A DNA stretch of 64,000 bases, taken from assembly GCA_029007645.1 (NCBI GenBank), contig JAQXIE010000029.1:1-64000 (forward strand), read 5' to 3'. Below the pieces are notes generated by a model, which saw only the letters and a program-made list of their open reading frames with translations, was not told where the DNA came from and ran no database searches. The position numbers were made by a program, and so were the translations under genes. Source of the stretch: Bacteroidales bacterium (lineage in GTDB: Bacteria > Bacteroidota > Bacteroidia > Bacteroidales > Muribaculaceae). How positions within the stretch are numbered: position 1 is the first letter of the stretch; each line of letters opens with the position of its first letter. Shown here piece after piece: positions 1 through 10,517 of the stretch.

Positions 1-174
1 AGCATAGCCATCCAGTGGTCGGACGGCGTCGTGTTCCGAGGAATCGAGCCGGATCCCGATCTCGTGGCCCGGTGCGAGGCCAACGGCACCCCCTGGATCA
101 GCATCGACGCCGACGATCCGCATGCCCCCGAACTCGACGAGTTCTACAAATCCTTAATGACGAAGAAGAAATGA
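1..174 (+). CDS. C-terminal end of a glycogen/starch synthase-like protein (partial, starts before window)
   Basis: Frame 1 is open from base 1 to TGA 172-174: SIAIQWSDGVVFRGIEPDPDLVARCEANGTPWISIDADDPHAPELDEFYKSLMTKKK*. Resembles the C-terminus of Bacteroidales glycogen synthases, which often precede a DUF4270 gene. Confidence 0.5.
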   Translation, partial: SIAIQWSDGVVFRGIEPDPDLVARCEANGTPWISIDADDPHAPELDEFYKSLMTKKK

Positions 175-1586
175 AGCGCATATTGTATACGCTGACGGCA
201 GTCTGTCTGCTGATGGCGGCCACCGGCTGTCAGGACGAGGTCAGCGACATCGGTTCGTCGCTCGTCAGCGGCGAAGTGGCTATCGCCGTCGATACCATTA
301 CGGCCGACCTCGACGGCACGGCCGAATGGCTTGACAATATCGATTCCCGCGCCACAAACAAGCTCCTAGGACGTCTCACCGTTCCCGAGTACGGCTCGCT
401 TTCCTGCTCGTTCGTGGCCCAGATGATGTGCTCCACCAATCTGCTGATCCCCGATTCGATCAAGCGCGACGACGTGGATTCGATCAAGATGCACCTCTTC
501 GTGCTTCGCGGCAACCTTACCGGTGACTCGCTGGCTCCCCAGCAGCTTAAACTGTACCGGCTCACTCAGCAGCTTCCCTCGGACATATCCTCTGATTTCA
601 ATCCTCAGGGATATTACGATCCGGCCAAGCCTTACGGTGTGCGCAGCTATACGATCTCCAATATAGCCAAGGGAGATTCCGCCTACAAAAATGATTCTTA
701 TGTAGATATCGACGTGAAGCTTCCCAAGGAGTTCGCTGTCGAAATCTTCGATAAATATCGCGCCGGCGACCCGATCTTCGCGTGGCCGCAGACTTTCGCC
801 CAATGGTTCCCCGGCATATATGTGGAGCAGAATTTCGGCAACGGTTGTGTGGCCAACGTGTCGATGGTGCAGTCCTATATCTACTGGCACCGCATGGGCC
901 GTGTGTCTTACACCACCGAGGATGGAAAGGTTTCCTACAAGAATGGCCCGGTGCGCGACTCGCTCTGCATCCTGGCGTCCCAGCCCGAGGTGTTGAGTTC
1001 GAACAATATCGTATATAAGCCTTCCGCACAGCTCAAGCAGCGCATTGCCGACGGCGATGCCATCATCACATCGCCCGGCGGCTACATGCTTTCGATCAAG
1101 TTTCCGCTCAAGAGCCTTGTGGAGCGCTACCTGAAAGCCGGTACGGAGCTTTCAGTCGTTACCGACCTCTCGATGATGATTCCCGCGCATGCCGTCAAGA
1201 ACGACTATGGGCTCGAAGTCGCTCCCTATCTGCTGATGGTCCGCAAAAAGGATCGCGAGGCTTTCTTCCGTGACAACAAGATTCCCGATAACACCGACAG
1301 CTTCTATGCCAAATATGACTCGGAAAACGCGTGCTATTCCTTCAAGAATATGCGTCCTTATTTCCTTAAGGTGCTCGAAGAGGTCAAGAAGGGCAACATG
1401 CAGGGCGAGGACGAAGAGTTTGTGCTCGTGCCTGTAGCGGTCACCACCGAAGATGTGCAGGGTTACAGCTCAGTCACCACCTATGTCACGCGCGTGGCTC
1501 CCTACCTGAGCGCTCCGTCGATGACGTTGCTCGATACGGACAAGGCTCAGATTTATTTCACATTCTCGAGTCAGACCATAGAATAA
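171..1586 (+). CDS. DUF4270-family lipoprotein
   Basis: ORF in track starts at 15, but the signal peptide/lipobox MKRILYTLTAVCLLMAATGC starts at ATG 171, overlapping the upstream stop (ATGA). Confidence 0.75.
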   Translation: MKRILYTLTAVCLLMAATGCQDEVSDIGSSLVSGEVAIAVDTITADLDGTAEWLDNIDSRATNKLLGRLTVPEYGSLSCSFVAQMMCSTNLLIPDSIKRDDVDSIKMHLFVLRGNLTGDSLAPQQLKLYRLTQQLPSDISSDFNPQGYYDPAKPYGVRSYTISNIAKGDSAYKNDSYVDIDVKLPKEFAVEIFDKYRAGDPIFAWPQTFAQWFPGIYVEQNFGNGCVANVSMVQSYIYWHRMGRVSYTTEDGKVSYKNGPVRDSLCILASQPEVLSSNNIVYKPSAQLKQRIADGDAIITSPGGYMLSIKFPLKSLVERYLKAGTELSVVTDLSMMIPAHAVKNDYGLEVAPYLLMVRKKDREAFFRDNKIPDNTDSFYAKYDSENACYSFKNMRPYFLKVLEEVKKGNMQGEDEEFVLVPVAVTTEDVQGYSSVTTYVTRVAPYLSAPSMTLLDTDKAQIYFTFSSQTIE

Positions 1587-1598
1587 TACAGGTGTAAT

Positions 1599-2696
1599 AT
1601 GGGGGTTTTTATATTGTTATTCAGTCTCCTGTCGTTTTTGACGGGAGCGTCTGAACCTGGCGCCCGTCAGGGAGCCGATCTGATTTTTGTGGGCGATGCC
1701 ATGCAGCATCAGGCGCAGCTGGACCGAGCCAAAGAACTGGCCGGAGGCAAGGGCTATGACTATAGCGACTGCTTCACGCTGATTGCTCCTGAAATCACGG
1801 CTGCCGACTATGCCGTGTGCAATCTTGAAGTGCCGTTGGGCGGAGGTCCAGATTACACGGGCTATCCCTGCTTCTCGGCTCCCGACAGCTATGCGCAGGC
1901 TCTGAAAGATGCCGGCTTCGACATGTTCCTGACAGCCAACAACCATTGCCTGGACCGGCGTGACAAGGCAGCCCGGCGTACGCTGACAGCCCTCGACAGC
2001 CTCGGGATAGATCACGTGGGCACCTATCATGATGCCGCCGACCGTGCCCGCAAGGCTCCATTCATCAAGGATATTAACGGAATCAAATTCGGATTTCTGA
2101 ACTATACCTACGGCACTAACGGGATCGAGCCCCGCGAGGGGGTGGAGGTGTCGTTGATCGACCGTGACAAAATTGCGCGCGAAGTGCAGGCCGCCCGCGA
2201 TGCGGGGGCTGAGATCCTCTGCGTCGCCGTACATTGGGGCGTGGAGTATGTCCTCCTGCCGGGCGCCGCGCAAAAGGACCTGGCGGATTTTCTGACCGAT
2301 CTTGGCGTCGACCTGATCATCGGCGGACATCCCCATGTGATACAGCCCATGGAAGTGCGTCACAATGCTGCCGGGAACAAGGATATCCGGCTGGTCTATT
2401 CGCTGGGTAATTTCATCTCGAATATGAAGACCGGCGACACGCGTGGCGGAGCGCTTGTCAAGGTGCGCGTGGAGCGTGACGCCGACGGCAAGGCTCGTTT
2501 CAAACATGCCGCTTACGACACGTTCTTCGCGCAGAAACCTCACGGAGCGCGCGGAAATTTCCGTGTCGTGCCTTCGGGCATGAGCCACATGATTCCTGCC
2601 GACCAGCAGGCACACTGGCGGATGTTCGACAACTCGGCGCGTCGCATCTTCGACGCCCATAACAAGAACGTTCCCGCCGTCAGCAATGCCAAATAA
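1599..2696 (+). CDS. CapA-family (PGA_cap) metallophosphatase-like protein
   Basis: Motifs DLIFVGDAM, NLEVPLGG, TANNHCLDR, HWGVEY, GGHPHVIQPME, SLGNFISN typical of CapA family. Confidence 0.85.
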   Translation: MGVFILLFSLLSFLTGASEPGARQGADLIFVGDAMQHQAQLDRAKELAGGKGYDYSDCFTLIAPEITAADYAVCNLEVPLGGGPDYTGYPCFSAPDSYAQALKDAGFDMFLTANNHCLDRRDKAARRTLTALDSLGIDHVGTYHDAADRARKAPFIKDINGIKFGFLNYTYGTNGIEPREGVEVSLIDRDKIAREVQAARDAGAEILCVAVHWGVEYVLLPGAAQKDLADFLTDLGVDLIIGGHPHVIQPMEVRHNAAGNKDIRLVYSLGNFISNMKTGDTRGGALVKVRVERDADGKARFKHAAYDTFFAQKPHGARGNFRVVPSGMSHMIPADQQAHWRMFDNSARRIFDAHNKNVPAVSNAK

Positions 2697-2735
2697 TTCC
2701 ACAAGCGGAATCTAATTGCAATACATCCAGATAAC

Positions 2736-2772
2736 GAGTACTTCTTATTGAGATAAGGAGTACTCTTTTTTA
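2736..2772 (+). terminator. Rho-independent terminator of capA-like gene
   Basis: GAGTACTTCTTATTGAGATAAGGAGTACTC stem-loop followed by TTTTTTA. Confidence 0.75.
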
Positions 2773-2783
2773 TGAATATCTCT

Positions 2784-2822
2784 AAAAAACAGGAGAGGCG
2801 TGTGCCGGAGCACACGCCTCTC
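2784..2822 (-). terminator. Rho-independent terminator of pckA
   Basis: Stem GAGAGGCGTGTG/CACACGCCTCTC with U-tract (AAAAAA at 2784-2789 on +) on the minus strand. Confidence 0.85.
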
Positions 2823-2846
2823 TTATGCATTGTCTGTTGAGATGAA

Positions 2847-4451
2847 TCAGATGTGAGGACCTGCGGCAACCAGAGCCTTGCCGGCTGCGTTGGTCTCGAA
2901 CTTCTTGAAGTTGTTGATGAACATCTCGGCGAGCTTCTTGGCCTTCTCGTCCCACTCTTTAGGATCGGCGTAGGTGTCGCGGGGATCCAGGATGGCGGGG
3001 TTAACGCCGGGCAGCTCGGTCGGGATAACGAAATCGAAGTAGGGCAGAACCTTTGTAGGAGCCTTCTCGATGTCGCCGTTCAGGATATCGTCGATGATAC
3101 CGCGGGTATCAGGAATCGAGATACGCTTGCCTGTACCGGTCCAGCCGGTGTTCACGAGGTAAGCCTTGGCGCCGTTGGCGCTCATCTTCTTCTCGAGCTC
3201 CTCAGCGTACTTGGTGGGGTGCAGCGACAGGAAGGCCTGGCCGAAGCAAGCGGAGAAGGTAGGAGTCGGCTCGGTGATGCCGCGCTCTGTACCGGCCAGC
3301 TTGGCGGTGAATCCGGACAGGAAGTAGTACTTGGCCTGCTCGTTGTTCAGGATGGCTACGGGAGGCAGAACGCCGAATGCGTCAGCCGACAGGAAGATTA
3401 CCTGCTTGGCAGCCGGACCCTTGGAAACGGGCTTAACGATGTTCTCGATGTGGTAGATAGGATAGGATACTCGGGTGTTCTCCGTAACGCTCTTGTCAGC
3501 GAAGTCGCAGGTTCCGTCGGGACGTACGGTTACGTTCTCGAGCAGTGCGTCGCGTGTGATGGCGTTGTAGATGTCGGGCTCGTTCTCCTTCGACAGGTTG
3601 ATAACCTTGGCGTAGCAGCCACCCTCGTAGTTGAACACGCCGTTGTCGTCCCAGCCGTGCTCGTCGTCTCCGATCAGCTTGCGCTTCGGGTCGGTCGACA
3701 GTGTGGTCTTACCCGTACCGGACAGACCGAAGAATACTGCGGTGCTGGTTTCGTCCATGTTGGTGTTGGCCGAGCAGTGCATCGAGGCGATGCCGCGCAG
3801 GGGGTTGAAGTAGTTCATCATCGAGAACATACCCTTCTTCATCTCGCCGCCGTACCAGGTGTTGTTGATAACCTGCTCGCGCGCCGTGAGGTTGAAGCCC
3901 ACGACTGTCTCGCTGTGGAGACCCAGTTCCTTATAGTTCTCGCATTTTGCCTTGGATGCGTTCAATACTACGAAGTCGGGCTTGAAGTCCTTCAGCTCCT
4001 CCTTGGAGGGGCGGATGAACATGTTGGTAACGAAGTGAGCCTGCCATGCAACTTCCATGATGAAGCGAACGCACATGCGGGTTGCGGGGTTGGCGCCGCA
4101 GTAGCAGTCAACAACATACAGGGTCTTGTCGCTCAGCTCCTTTACGGCCTTATCGCGAAGCTCGTCCCATACCTTCGTGCTGATGGGCTTGTTGTCGTTC
4201 TTGTACTCGTCGGTAGTCCACCATACGGTGTTCTCCGTTACTTCGTCTTTCACCAGATATTTGTCCTTAGGCGAACGGCCGGTGTATACGCCGGTCATTA
4301 CGTCAACGGCGCCAAGGTCGGTCAGAGTGCCTTTCTCGTAACCCTCCAGGGCCGGGTTGGTCTCATCCTTGAACAGTTCGTCGTAGCTCGGGTTGTGGAT
4401 GATCTTCTTCACATCCTTGATACCGTACTGAGACAGATCTAATGTGCTCAT
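2847..4451 (-). CDS. pckA: phosphoenolpyruvate carboxykinase (ATP)
   Basis: Full-length; [16 protein letters not shown] kinase loop, [20 protein letters not shown]. Confidence 0.97.
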   Translation of the reverse strand: MSTLDLSQYGIKDVKKIIHNPSYDELFKDETNPALEGYEKGTLTDLGAVDVMTGVYTGRSPKDKYLVKDEVTENTVWWTTDEYKNDNKPISTKVWDELRDKAVKELSDKTLYVVDCYCGANPATRMCVRFIMEVAWQAHFVTNMFIRPSKEELKDFKPDFVVLNASKAKCENYKELGLHSETVVGFNLTAREQVINNTWYGGEMKKGMFSMMNYFNPLRGIASMHCSANTNMDETSTAVFFGLSGTGKTTLSTDPKRKLIGDDEHGWDDNGVFNYEGGCYAKVINLSKENEPDIYNAITRDALLENVTVRPDGTCDFADKSVTENTRVSYPIYHIENIVKPVSKGPAAKQVIFLSADAFGVLPPVAILNNEQAKYYFLSGFTAKLAGTERGITEPTPTFSACFGQAFLSLHPTKYAEELEKKMSANGAKAYLVNTGWTGTGKRISIPDTRGIIDDILNGDIEKAPTKVLPYFDFVIPTELPGVNPAILDPRDTYADPKEWDEKAKKLAEMFINNFKKFETNAAGKALVAAGPHI

Positions 4452-4538
4452 AATTCTATCTTTATTTTATTGGGTTTATTGAATTTATTTCCTTTATCCT
4501 AATACGTTTGCAATGATTTTTGACCATCGCTGACCTTT

Positions 4539-4900
4539 GGCATCGTTCCTTAAAAAATGTATTCGCCAGGGTCGCAGATGTGCCTCAGATTTAGCTCCTA
4601 TTCAGTCGCTGAGCTAAAGGTTAGACTTGCAGACTCAGGATCATAGTAGCCTATGTGACTGAGTCAAAAGGCTAAAGATGAGGTGCAGCTGCGAGGCCGA
4701 GGTAATATCTTTTTAGGACATGCCTGTTATTAATAGATTGTATTTAACAATTCAAATTTATTTTGAGCCTTGCCCGGTGTCTTTTCGGTTAATTTATCCG
4801 CTCTCCTCGGTCACAGCCGTAAGGCTGATCCCTCAGAGATCGAATAAATTACCTCGAAAATCCACCGCCCTGGCGTTTACATTTTTTATGGAACGATGCC
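4539..4900. repeat. ~360-nt element with ~35-nt terminal inverted repeats and nested hairpins (MITE-like or structured leader RNA)
   Basis: GGCATCGTTCCTTAAAAAATGTATTCGCCAGGGTCG (4539-4574) is nearly complementary to CGCCCTGGCGTTTACATTTTTTATGGAACGATGCC (4866-4900); internal hairpins 4573-4595/4671-4693, 4631-4665 and 4787-4853. Confidence 0.8.
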
Positions 4901-4951
4901 TTAAGTTATCTCGTCTGAATATGTAACGTCTATTCAGTAAATTTCAACGTG

Positions 4952-4984
4952 CAAAATTACTAAATTTTACTTAAACTTGCCAAA
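4952..4984 (-). promoter_or_regulatory. Putative Bacteroidetes-type promoter for pckA
   Basis: Minus strand TTTG (CAAA 4981-4984) and TAATTTTG (4952-4959), 21-nt spacing. Confidence 0.55.
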
Positions 4985-5017
4985 AAATAAAGAAATATTT
5001 CCTTATTGTCTTTTTAT

Positions 5018-5049
5018 TTTGACATTTCCGCCTTTTTGTATTAACTTTG
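5018..5049 (+). promoter_or_regulatory. Putative promoter for tRNA-Tyr
   Basis: TTTG (5018-5021) N20 TAACTTTG (5042-5049), matching the Bacteroidetes consensus. Confidence 0.65.
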
Positions 5050-5060
5050 CGCTTGCAATC

Positions 5061-5143
5061 GGGTGGATACCAGAGTGGCCAAATGGGGCAGACTGTAAAT
5101 CTGCTGGCTTATGCCTACGGTGGTTCGAATCCATCTCCACCCA
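5061..5143 (+). tRNA. tRNA-Tyr (GTA)
   Basis: GGGTGGA...TCCACCC acceptor stem, anticodon loop CTGTAAATC, long variable arm, GGTTCGAATCC T-loop. Confidence 0.95.
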
Positions 5144-5298
5144 CTTTATGTAGGACAACAATAACAGCTTCAGGGCGTTCGCGAGGACGCCCTGTCTCTA
5201 TATCAGATGATTGTTTTCTCTCGCCTGATTGAGTCCTGCGGTATTGGCGTTGCCTCGGGGCGATGCGTTGCAGTCGTTATAATAAAATGTAATACGCT

Positions 5299-6588
5299 AT
5301 GAACAAACTTTTTAATGTGCTGATGCTTGCTCTGCTGCTGGTCGCCGCCGGTTGCAGCAAGAATATCTCCGCCGATATCGAGGACATTTTCCGGACTGTC
5401 CCCTCAACGGCATCCTGTGTCGCCGTGGCCGACCTGGAGTCCATCATCAAGAAAAGCGGCAGCGAAGTCAAAGACGGCAAACTGCTCGTCGCGCCCGGTA
5501 TCAAAGCCGCCATTGGCCGCACAAACCCCAAAGCCTCCGCGCTGCTTGAGGAAAAGAACGGTGTTGATCCCACTGTCGCTGTCGTGTTCACCGACGGTGT
5601 GACAACCTATCTCACCGGCCTGCTTTCGAATTCCGACGATTTCAGGGCCTTCGCCGAGAAGAATGCCGGCGAAAAATTCACCGACCAGCAGGGTGTGAAC
5701 GTCTGCGGAGCTTTCGCCTACAAGGACAGCCGTTTCTGGCTGGTCCTCGGAGGCCGTTCCCGCGTCGACGCCTCCACGATACTCGAATATCTTTCGCTCA
5801 GCGAGTCGCAGAGCTTCCTCTCGAAGACGGACTTCGTGTCGCGTCTGGTCAAGGATGAGGACGATATCCGCGGATGGGCCGACATCAGCGCCCTGATGAA
5901 CATGTCGCAAGGCAGTTTCGAACAGCGCGCTCTCGCCAAGGTGGGTCTTCAGACCATTTTCTCCGACGCCGAGTACATATATTTTGATGTTGAATTCAAG
6001 AAGGGTGAAATGGAAATGGATGCCGAGATCCTGAATTCCAAAGGGAAAGCGGCCAAGTACAATCTGCCCGTTCAGAAAATCAACGAGGATGTGATAGGCC
6101 GGCTCCAGGGAAACGCCGACGGATTGGTGGCCGTGGCAATTCCTGCCAAGTTGATCCAGCAGCTCAAAAAGAGCACGGAGGGCGCTCCTTCGGTGCTGGG
6201 CATATATCTGATGGCCCTGAATTGTGTGGACGGCACGGCCGCTGTGGCAATTGGCCCGGACAGCCAGCTCGACGGCATTATCACGACGAACGGTCAGAGC
6301 ACTTCCGACCTGATGTCGCTTATGAAGGGTATGGTCGCCGATACGAAACTCGACGGCAAGTATATTCTGTTCGGCTCGCGTGAAGCCGGTAAGGGCGCTG
6401 TCAGCATCGCCCGTATGGGCGAAGCACTGAAGGGTGCCGTGGCCGGTGCCGTGGTGACAAAGAGTGATGTGCCGCAAATAGAAATGACAGCGGTCAAGCT
6501 CGAACCCGAGTCGGGAAGCCTGCACCTTCAGATTGAAGTTAAAACCCGCAATGCCGACAATAATTTCCTTGAGGCTATCGCGGACTAA
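5299..6588 (+). CDS. DUF4836-like lipoprotein
   Basis: Lipobox LLLVAAGCSK; overall sequence resembles the Bacteroidales DUF4836 family. Confidence 0.65.
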   Translation: MNKLFNVLMLALLLVAAGCSKNISADIEDIFRTVPSTASCVAVADLESIIKKSGSEVKDGKLLVAPGIKAAIGRTNPKASALLEEKNGVDPTVAVVFTDGVTTYLTGLLSNSDDFRAFAEKNAGEKFTDQQGVNVCGAFAYKDSRFWLVLGGRSRVDASTILEYLSLSESQSFLSKTDFVSRLVKDEDDIRGWADISALMNMSQGSFEQRALAKVGLQTIFSDAEYIYFDVEFKKGEMEMDAEILNSKGKAAKYNLPVQKINEDVIGRLQGNADGLVAVAIPAKLIQQLKKSTEGAPSVLGIYLMALNCVDGTAAVAIGPDSQLDGIITTNGQSTSDLMSLMKGMVADTKLDGKYILFGSREAGKGAVSIARMGEALKGAVAGAVVTKSDVPQIEMTAVKLEPESGSLHLQIEVKTRNADNNFLEAIAD

Positions 6589-6612
6589 ACTCAAGGCTAT
6601 CGCGGACTGAAA

Positions 6613-7284
6613 ATGACAAACAGAAATGAATTCAAGCCACTGGAAAGCATTACCCTGCGGGATATGCTTCCGGTGGTTTTTGCCGGTGAGGCTATTCCTG
6701 CGTCTCAGGTATGGCAGAGCGACGTGACGTTTCGCCGCGGAGAGTCGGTGCTGGTCGAGGCCGCCAGCGGCGCCGGAAAATCCTCGATGTGCGCCTACAT
6801 CTTCGGAGCACGCACCGATTACAGCGGACAACTCCTGTTCAACGGCCGCGATGTGTCCGCGCTCTTGCCCGACGACTGGCAGCTGGCACGGCGCGTCAAT
6901 ATCGCTTATCTGCCGCAGGAACTCTCGCTATTCCCCGAACTGACCGCATGGGAGAACATACAGCTTAAGAACTGTCTGGCCGGAAACCTGGAGGATTCCA
7001 GGATCGAAGACTGGATGGAGCGGCTCGGCATACTGTTCCGCAGGGATTATCCCGCGGGGCGTATGTCGATCGGACAGCAGCAGCGTCTGGCCATAATCCG
7101 CGCGCTCTGTCAGCCTTTCGATTTTATCATGCTCGATGAACCCGTGTCGCATCTTGACGAAACCAACAACCGCATTGCCGCGGCCATCATCACCGAGGAG
7201 GCCCGCCGCCGGGGCGCGGGTATTATTTCAACCAGTGTCGGCAACCATCTCCTGCTCGACTATGATAAACTGCTGAGATTATGA
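6613..7284 (+). CDS. ABC transporter ATP-binding protein
   Basis: Walker A EAASGAGKSS, signature MSIGQQQR, Walker B FIMLDEP. Confidence 0.9.
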   Translation: MTNRNEFKPLESITLRDMLPVVFAGEAIPASQVWQSDVTFRRGESVLVEAASGAGKSSMCAYIFGARTDYSGQLLFNGRDVSALLPDDWQLARRVNIAYLPQELSLFPELTAWENIQLKNCLAGNLEDSRIEDWMERLGILFRRDYPAGRMSIGQQQRLAIIRALCQPFDFIMLDEPVSHLDETNNRIAAAIITEEARRRGAGIISTSVGNHLLLDYDKLLRL

Positions 7285-8468
7285 AAATTATCGACAGACT
7301 TCTGCGCAGGAATACTTCCGCGGCTCGCGTGGCCGGTTTTGTCATTTCTAATTTCATCGGCCTCGCAATCGTACTCGGAGGTTTGCAGTTCTATCTCGAT
7401 GCCCGGAGCATCTGGCAGCAGAAAGACAGCTTCATCAGCACCGATTATCTGGTCATCAATAAGAAAGTCACCTCCGGCAACACCATCTCCGGTGCGGACG
7501 CCGGTTTCACCGACGCCGAACTGTCCGACCTGAAGCGGCAACCCTGGGTGCGCGGCGTCGGGTCGTTCCTTTCCAACGATTTCAAGGCCTATATGTCGGT
7601 CGACGGCGGATCGCACAGCCTTTCCACCCAGATGTTTTTTGAGGCGATTCCCGACGACTATGTCGATGTAAAAGGGGGAGAATGGCATTGGGAACCCGGA
7701 ATGAACGAGGTACCCATCATTATCAACAAGGACTATCTTGCCCTGTATAACTTCGGATTCGCATCCTCGGCCGGGCTTCCGCAGATGTCGGAAGGCATCA
7801 TGAGCGGCATTCCCATGCGGCTCGTGCTCCGCAGCGACGACGGGCGTCGGGTCATGGAGGTCAAGGGCCATGTGGCCGGATTTTCCAACCGTCTCAACAC
7901 GATTCTGGTGCCCCGGGGATTTCTGGAGGAAGCCAACTCGCGTCTCGGCAGGGGACTTCCGCGCCTGCCCAAGCGGGTGATTGTGGATGTAAGCAGACCG
8001 GGCGACGTGGCCATAGCCAAATACCTTGACGAGCATGACTGGGAGGTTGCGGGCGACAAGTCTGCGTCACAAGCCTCGTTCCTGCTGCGCGTGGTCACGG
8101 CCATCGTGATGGGCATAGGATGCGTGATAACACTGCTGTCCTTCTTTGTGCTGCTGCTCTCGGTGTCACTTATTATGGAGAAGAACCGCGACAAGCTGCA
8201 CTCGCTGCTGATGCTGGGCTATGATCTGGGCACGGTAGCATCTCCCTACCGCAGGCTTGTGATCGGGGCGTCGGCATCGGCCGGTTTGCTGGCCCTGGCT
8301 TCGATGTTCCTGCTCAGGGCTTGTTATCTCGGAGCCGTGACCGGACTCGGCGCGCAGCCCGCATCCGTATGGCTCACGGTTGTCGTGGCCGTAGCGCTGA
8401 CCGCGGCGATAATCATGTTGAATGTCCTGTCGGTGAACCGCCGCGTGCGCTCCGCATGGCGGCGTTAA
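7281..8468 (+). CDS. FtsX-like ABC transporter permease
   Basis: Overlaps ATPase ORF by 4 nt; N-terminal TM, MacB-like periplasmic region, three C-terminal TMs. Confidence 0.75.
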   Translation: MKIIDRLLRRNTSAARVAGFVISNFIGLAIVLGGLQFYLDARSIWQQKDSFISTDYLVINKKVTSGNTISGADAGFTDAELSDLKRQPWVRGVGSFLSNDFKAYMSVDGGSHSLSTQMFFEAIPDDYVDVKGGEWHWEPGMNEVPIIINKDYLALYNFGFASSAGLPQMSEGIMSGIPMRLVLRSDDGRRVMEVKGHVAGFSNRLNTILVPRGFLEEANSRLGRGLPRLPKRVIVDVSRPGDVAIAKYLDEHDWEVAGDKSASQASFLLRVVTAIVMGIGCVITLLSFFVLLLSVSLIMEKNRDKLHSLLMLGYDLGTVASPYRRLVIGASASAGLLALASMFLLRACYLGAVTGLGAQPASVWLTVVVAVALTAAIIMLNVLSVNRRVRSAWRR

Positions 8469-8498
8469 TAGCCCGGTTATATTTCTAACGGCCTGGCC

Positions 8499-9347
8499 TT
8501 ATAGCTTGTCGAGCGTGATGCGCGGAAAGGCGTCAATGAAACTGCCGGGCGTAGCGTTGAGTATCGTCACTCCACGCTCCTCGGCGTAGTCACGCACATC
8601 GAAGTAGCTCTTGAACGCTATGGCATAATTGCGGTAGACGTCGTGGATATGCACGTTGCGGAATATCTCCTCGGCGCGTTTCAGCTCGGCGTCATCGTCT
8701 TTGTAGAAATGTGGCTGCACCGACACCACGCGGTTGTTGTCGGTCACCCAGAGGGTCCGGCTCCAGTTGTGGTCGGCGCCAATCAGGGCTATGCGTTTGA
8801 ATCCTTCGCGCATCAGGCACATAATCGAGGGGACGATCACGTTGCGGGGTCTGGGCATGGCCAGACCGGCGCGGTACAGGAAATGCGTCAACGGGCGCCA
8901 TCCTTCGGCCGGTGTCAGATTGTACCAGCGCAGTGTGATGTTGGACGGCAATGCCGTGACCTCCGGCATCCTGCGTGCCGTGGCGGGCAGAAACAGCGTC
9001 ATCGGCCAGTCCACCTGCGCAAGCGCCTGCCATAGTCCCGGAACTTTCCCGGTTTTCTCCTTCAGAAAGAATGCGATGTCGGCCAGCAGATAATACTCGG
9101 GCCGAAGCTCACGGAAATCGGGCGTCAGCGCCGATAGGTTTACCGCCAGTTTGGGAGTGCGTTCCAATACCTCGCGGTGCTGGGCCATCGCATCCCTGAG
9201 CGACGGGCCGTTGCCCATGATGATCACCGTATCCCTGGACTCTGCCGAAGCCGGCGACGGAGTACGCGACATCAGCGGCACCTTGATCAAAGATGCCGCT
9301 GTGTCAGCAGTGGTTTTCAAAAAATCCTGTATCTTCTCGAGCTTCAT
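8499..9347 (-). CDS. DUF115/MptE-like protein (IMGNGPSL motif)
   Basis: IIMGNGPSLRDAM N-terminus and IALIGADHNW, as in the DUF115 family. Confidence 0.55.
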   Translation of the reverse strand: MKLEKIQDFLKTTADTAASLIKVPLMSRTPSPASAESRDTVIIMGNGPSLRDAMAQHREVLERTPKLAVNLSALTPDFRELRPEYYLLADIAFFLKEKTGKVPGLWQALAQVDWPMTLFLPATARRMPEVTALPSNITLRWYNLTPAEGWRPLTHFLYRAGLAMPRPRNVIVPSIMCLMREGFKRIALIGADHNWSRTLWVTDNNRVVSVQPHFYKDDDAELKRAEEIFRNVHIHDVYRNYAIAFKSYFDVRDYAEERGVTILNATPGSFIDAFPRITLDKL

Positions 9348-10327
9348 CAGATGGAGAGCCTGCGCAGTGTCGACATGAGATCCTGTGCGATGGGCTTGTC
9401 GTTCTTGATAGCCTTGGTGAAAGGCACATATACGATTTCGTCGTTCTTGATACCGACCATCACATTGCGCTGGTCTTCCATCAGGGCGTCGACAGCAGCC
9501 GCACCCATGCGCGAAGCCAAAATACGGTCGTTGGCCGTAGGCGAGCCGCCTCGCTGCAGGTGGCCCAGAATGGTCACGCGCACGTCGTAGCCCGGATACT
9601 CCTCCTTGACACGCTGTGCCAGCCCCATGGCGCCGCCCGTGATGGGGCTTTCGGCCACAAGCACAATCGAAGAGTTCTTCGACTTGCGGAAACCGGCCTT
9701 GATCAGCTCCGACAGCTGGTCGACCTGTGTGGAGATCTCGGGGATGATGGCAGCCTCGGCACCGCTGGCGATGGCGCCGTTAAGCGCCAGGAATCCGGCG
9801 TCGCGCCCCATGACTTCAATGAAGAAGAGTCGCTCGTGGCTCGTGGCCGTGTCGCGGATCTTGTCGACGCATTCCATGATGGTGTTCAGTGCCGTGTCGT
9901 ATCCGATGGTCGTATCCGTGCCGTAGAGGTCGTTGTCGATCGTGCCGGGCAGACCCACGATGGGGAACTGGAACTCGTTGCCGAAGATGCGGGCTCCCGA
10001 CAGCGAACCGTCGCCGCCGATCACGGCAAGCGAATCTATGCCGCGGCGGCGCAGCACATCGTAGGCGCACTGGCGTCCCTCGGGCGACTGGAACTCCTTG
10101 CAGCGCGCAGTCTTCAGGATCGTGCCGCCCCGCTGGATAATGTTCGATACGTTCTGAGTGCTGAACTCCTCGATCTCGTCATAGATCAGTCCCCGGTAGC
10201 CGCGGTAGATGCCATAGACCTTCAATCCCGAATAAATCGCTGCGCGGGTCACCGCGCGTATCGCCGCATTCATGCCCGGGGCATCTCCTCCGGACGTCAG
10301 AATACCTACTGATTTGATATTGTGCAT
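9347..10327 (-). CDS. pfkA: 6-phosphofructokinase
   Basis: [62 protein letters not shown]. Confidence 0.97.
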   Translation of the reverse strand: MHNIKSVGILTSGGDAPGMNAAIRAVTRAAIYSGLKVYGIYRGYRGLIYDEIEEFSTQNVSNIIQRGGTILKTARCKEFQSPEGRQCAYDVLRRRGIDSLAVIGGDGSLSGARIFGNEFQFPIVGLPGTIDNDLYGTDTTIGYDTALNTIMECVDKIRDTATSHERLFFIEVMGRDAGFLALNGAIASGAEAAIIPEISTQVDQLSELIKAGFRKSKNSSIVLVAESPITGGAMGLAQRVKEEYPGYDVRVTILGHLQRGGSPTANDRILASRMGAAAVDALMEDQRNVMVGIKNDEIVYVPFTKAIKNDKPIAQDLMSTLRRLSI

Positions 10328-10517
10328 GTCTTCTTCGTTTTAGTCTCCCATCGATAAAAGTTATCTTTTATCCTCACAAAATTAACAAAAATTCCTATAT
10401 CCCAAACATTCAGCTCAAGAAAAATTCCCGATTTGTCACTGAGAGTAAAAAAATCTGAGATAAGAACAATTATAAGGGGAAAAAGCATTATATTTGCAAA
10501 GATTAGCAAAAACGTCA

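Noticed and set aside
2853-4442. 529-aa plus-strand ORF opposite pckA
   Set aside because: Antisense shadow of a highly expressed, codon-biased gene.
5172-5195. Hairpin CAGGGCGTTCGCGAGGACGCCCTG after tRNA-Tyr
   Set aside because: Good stem but no T-tract; could be a processing or weak terminator structure, not enough to call.
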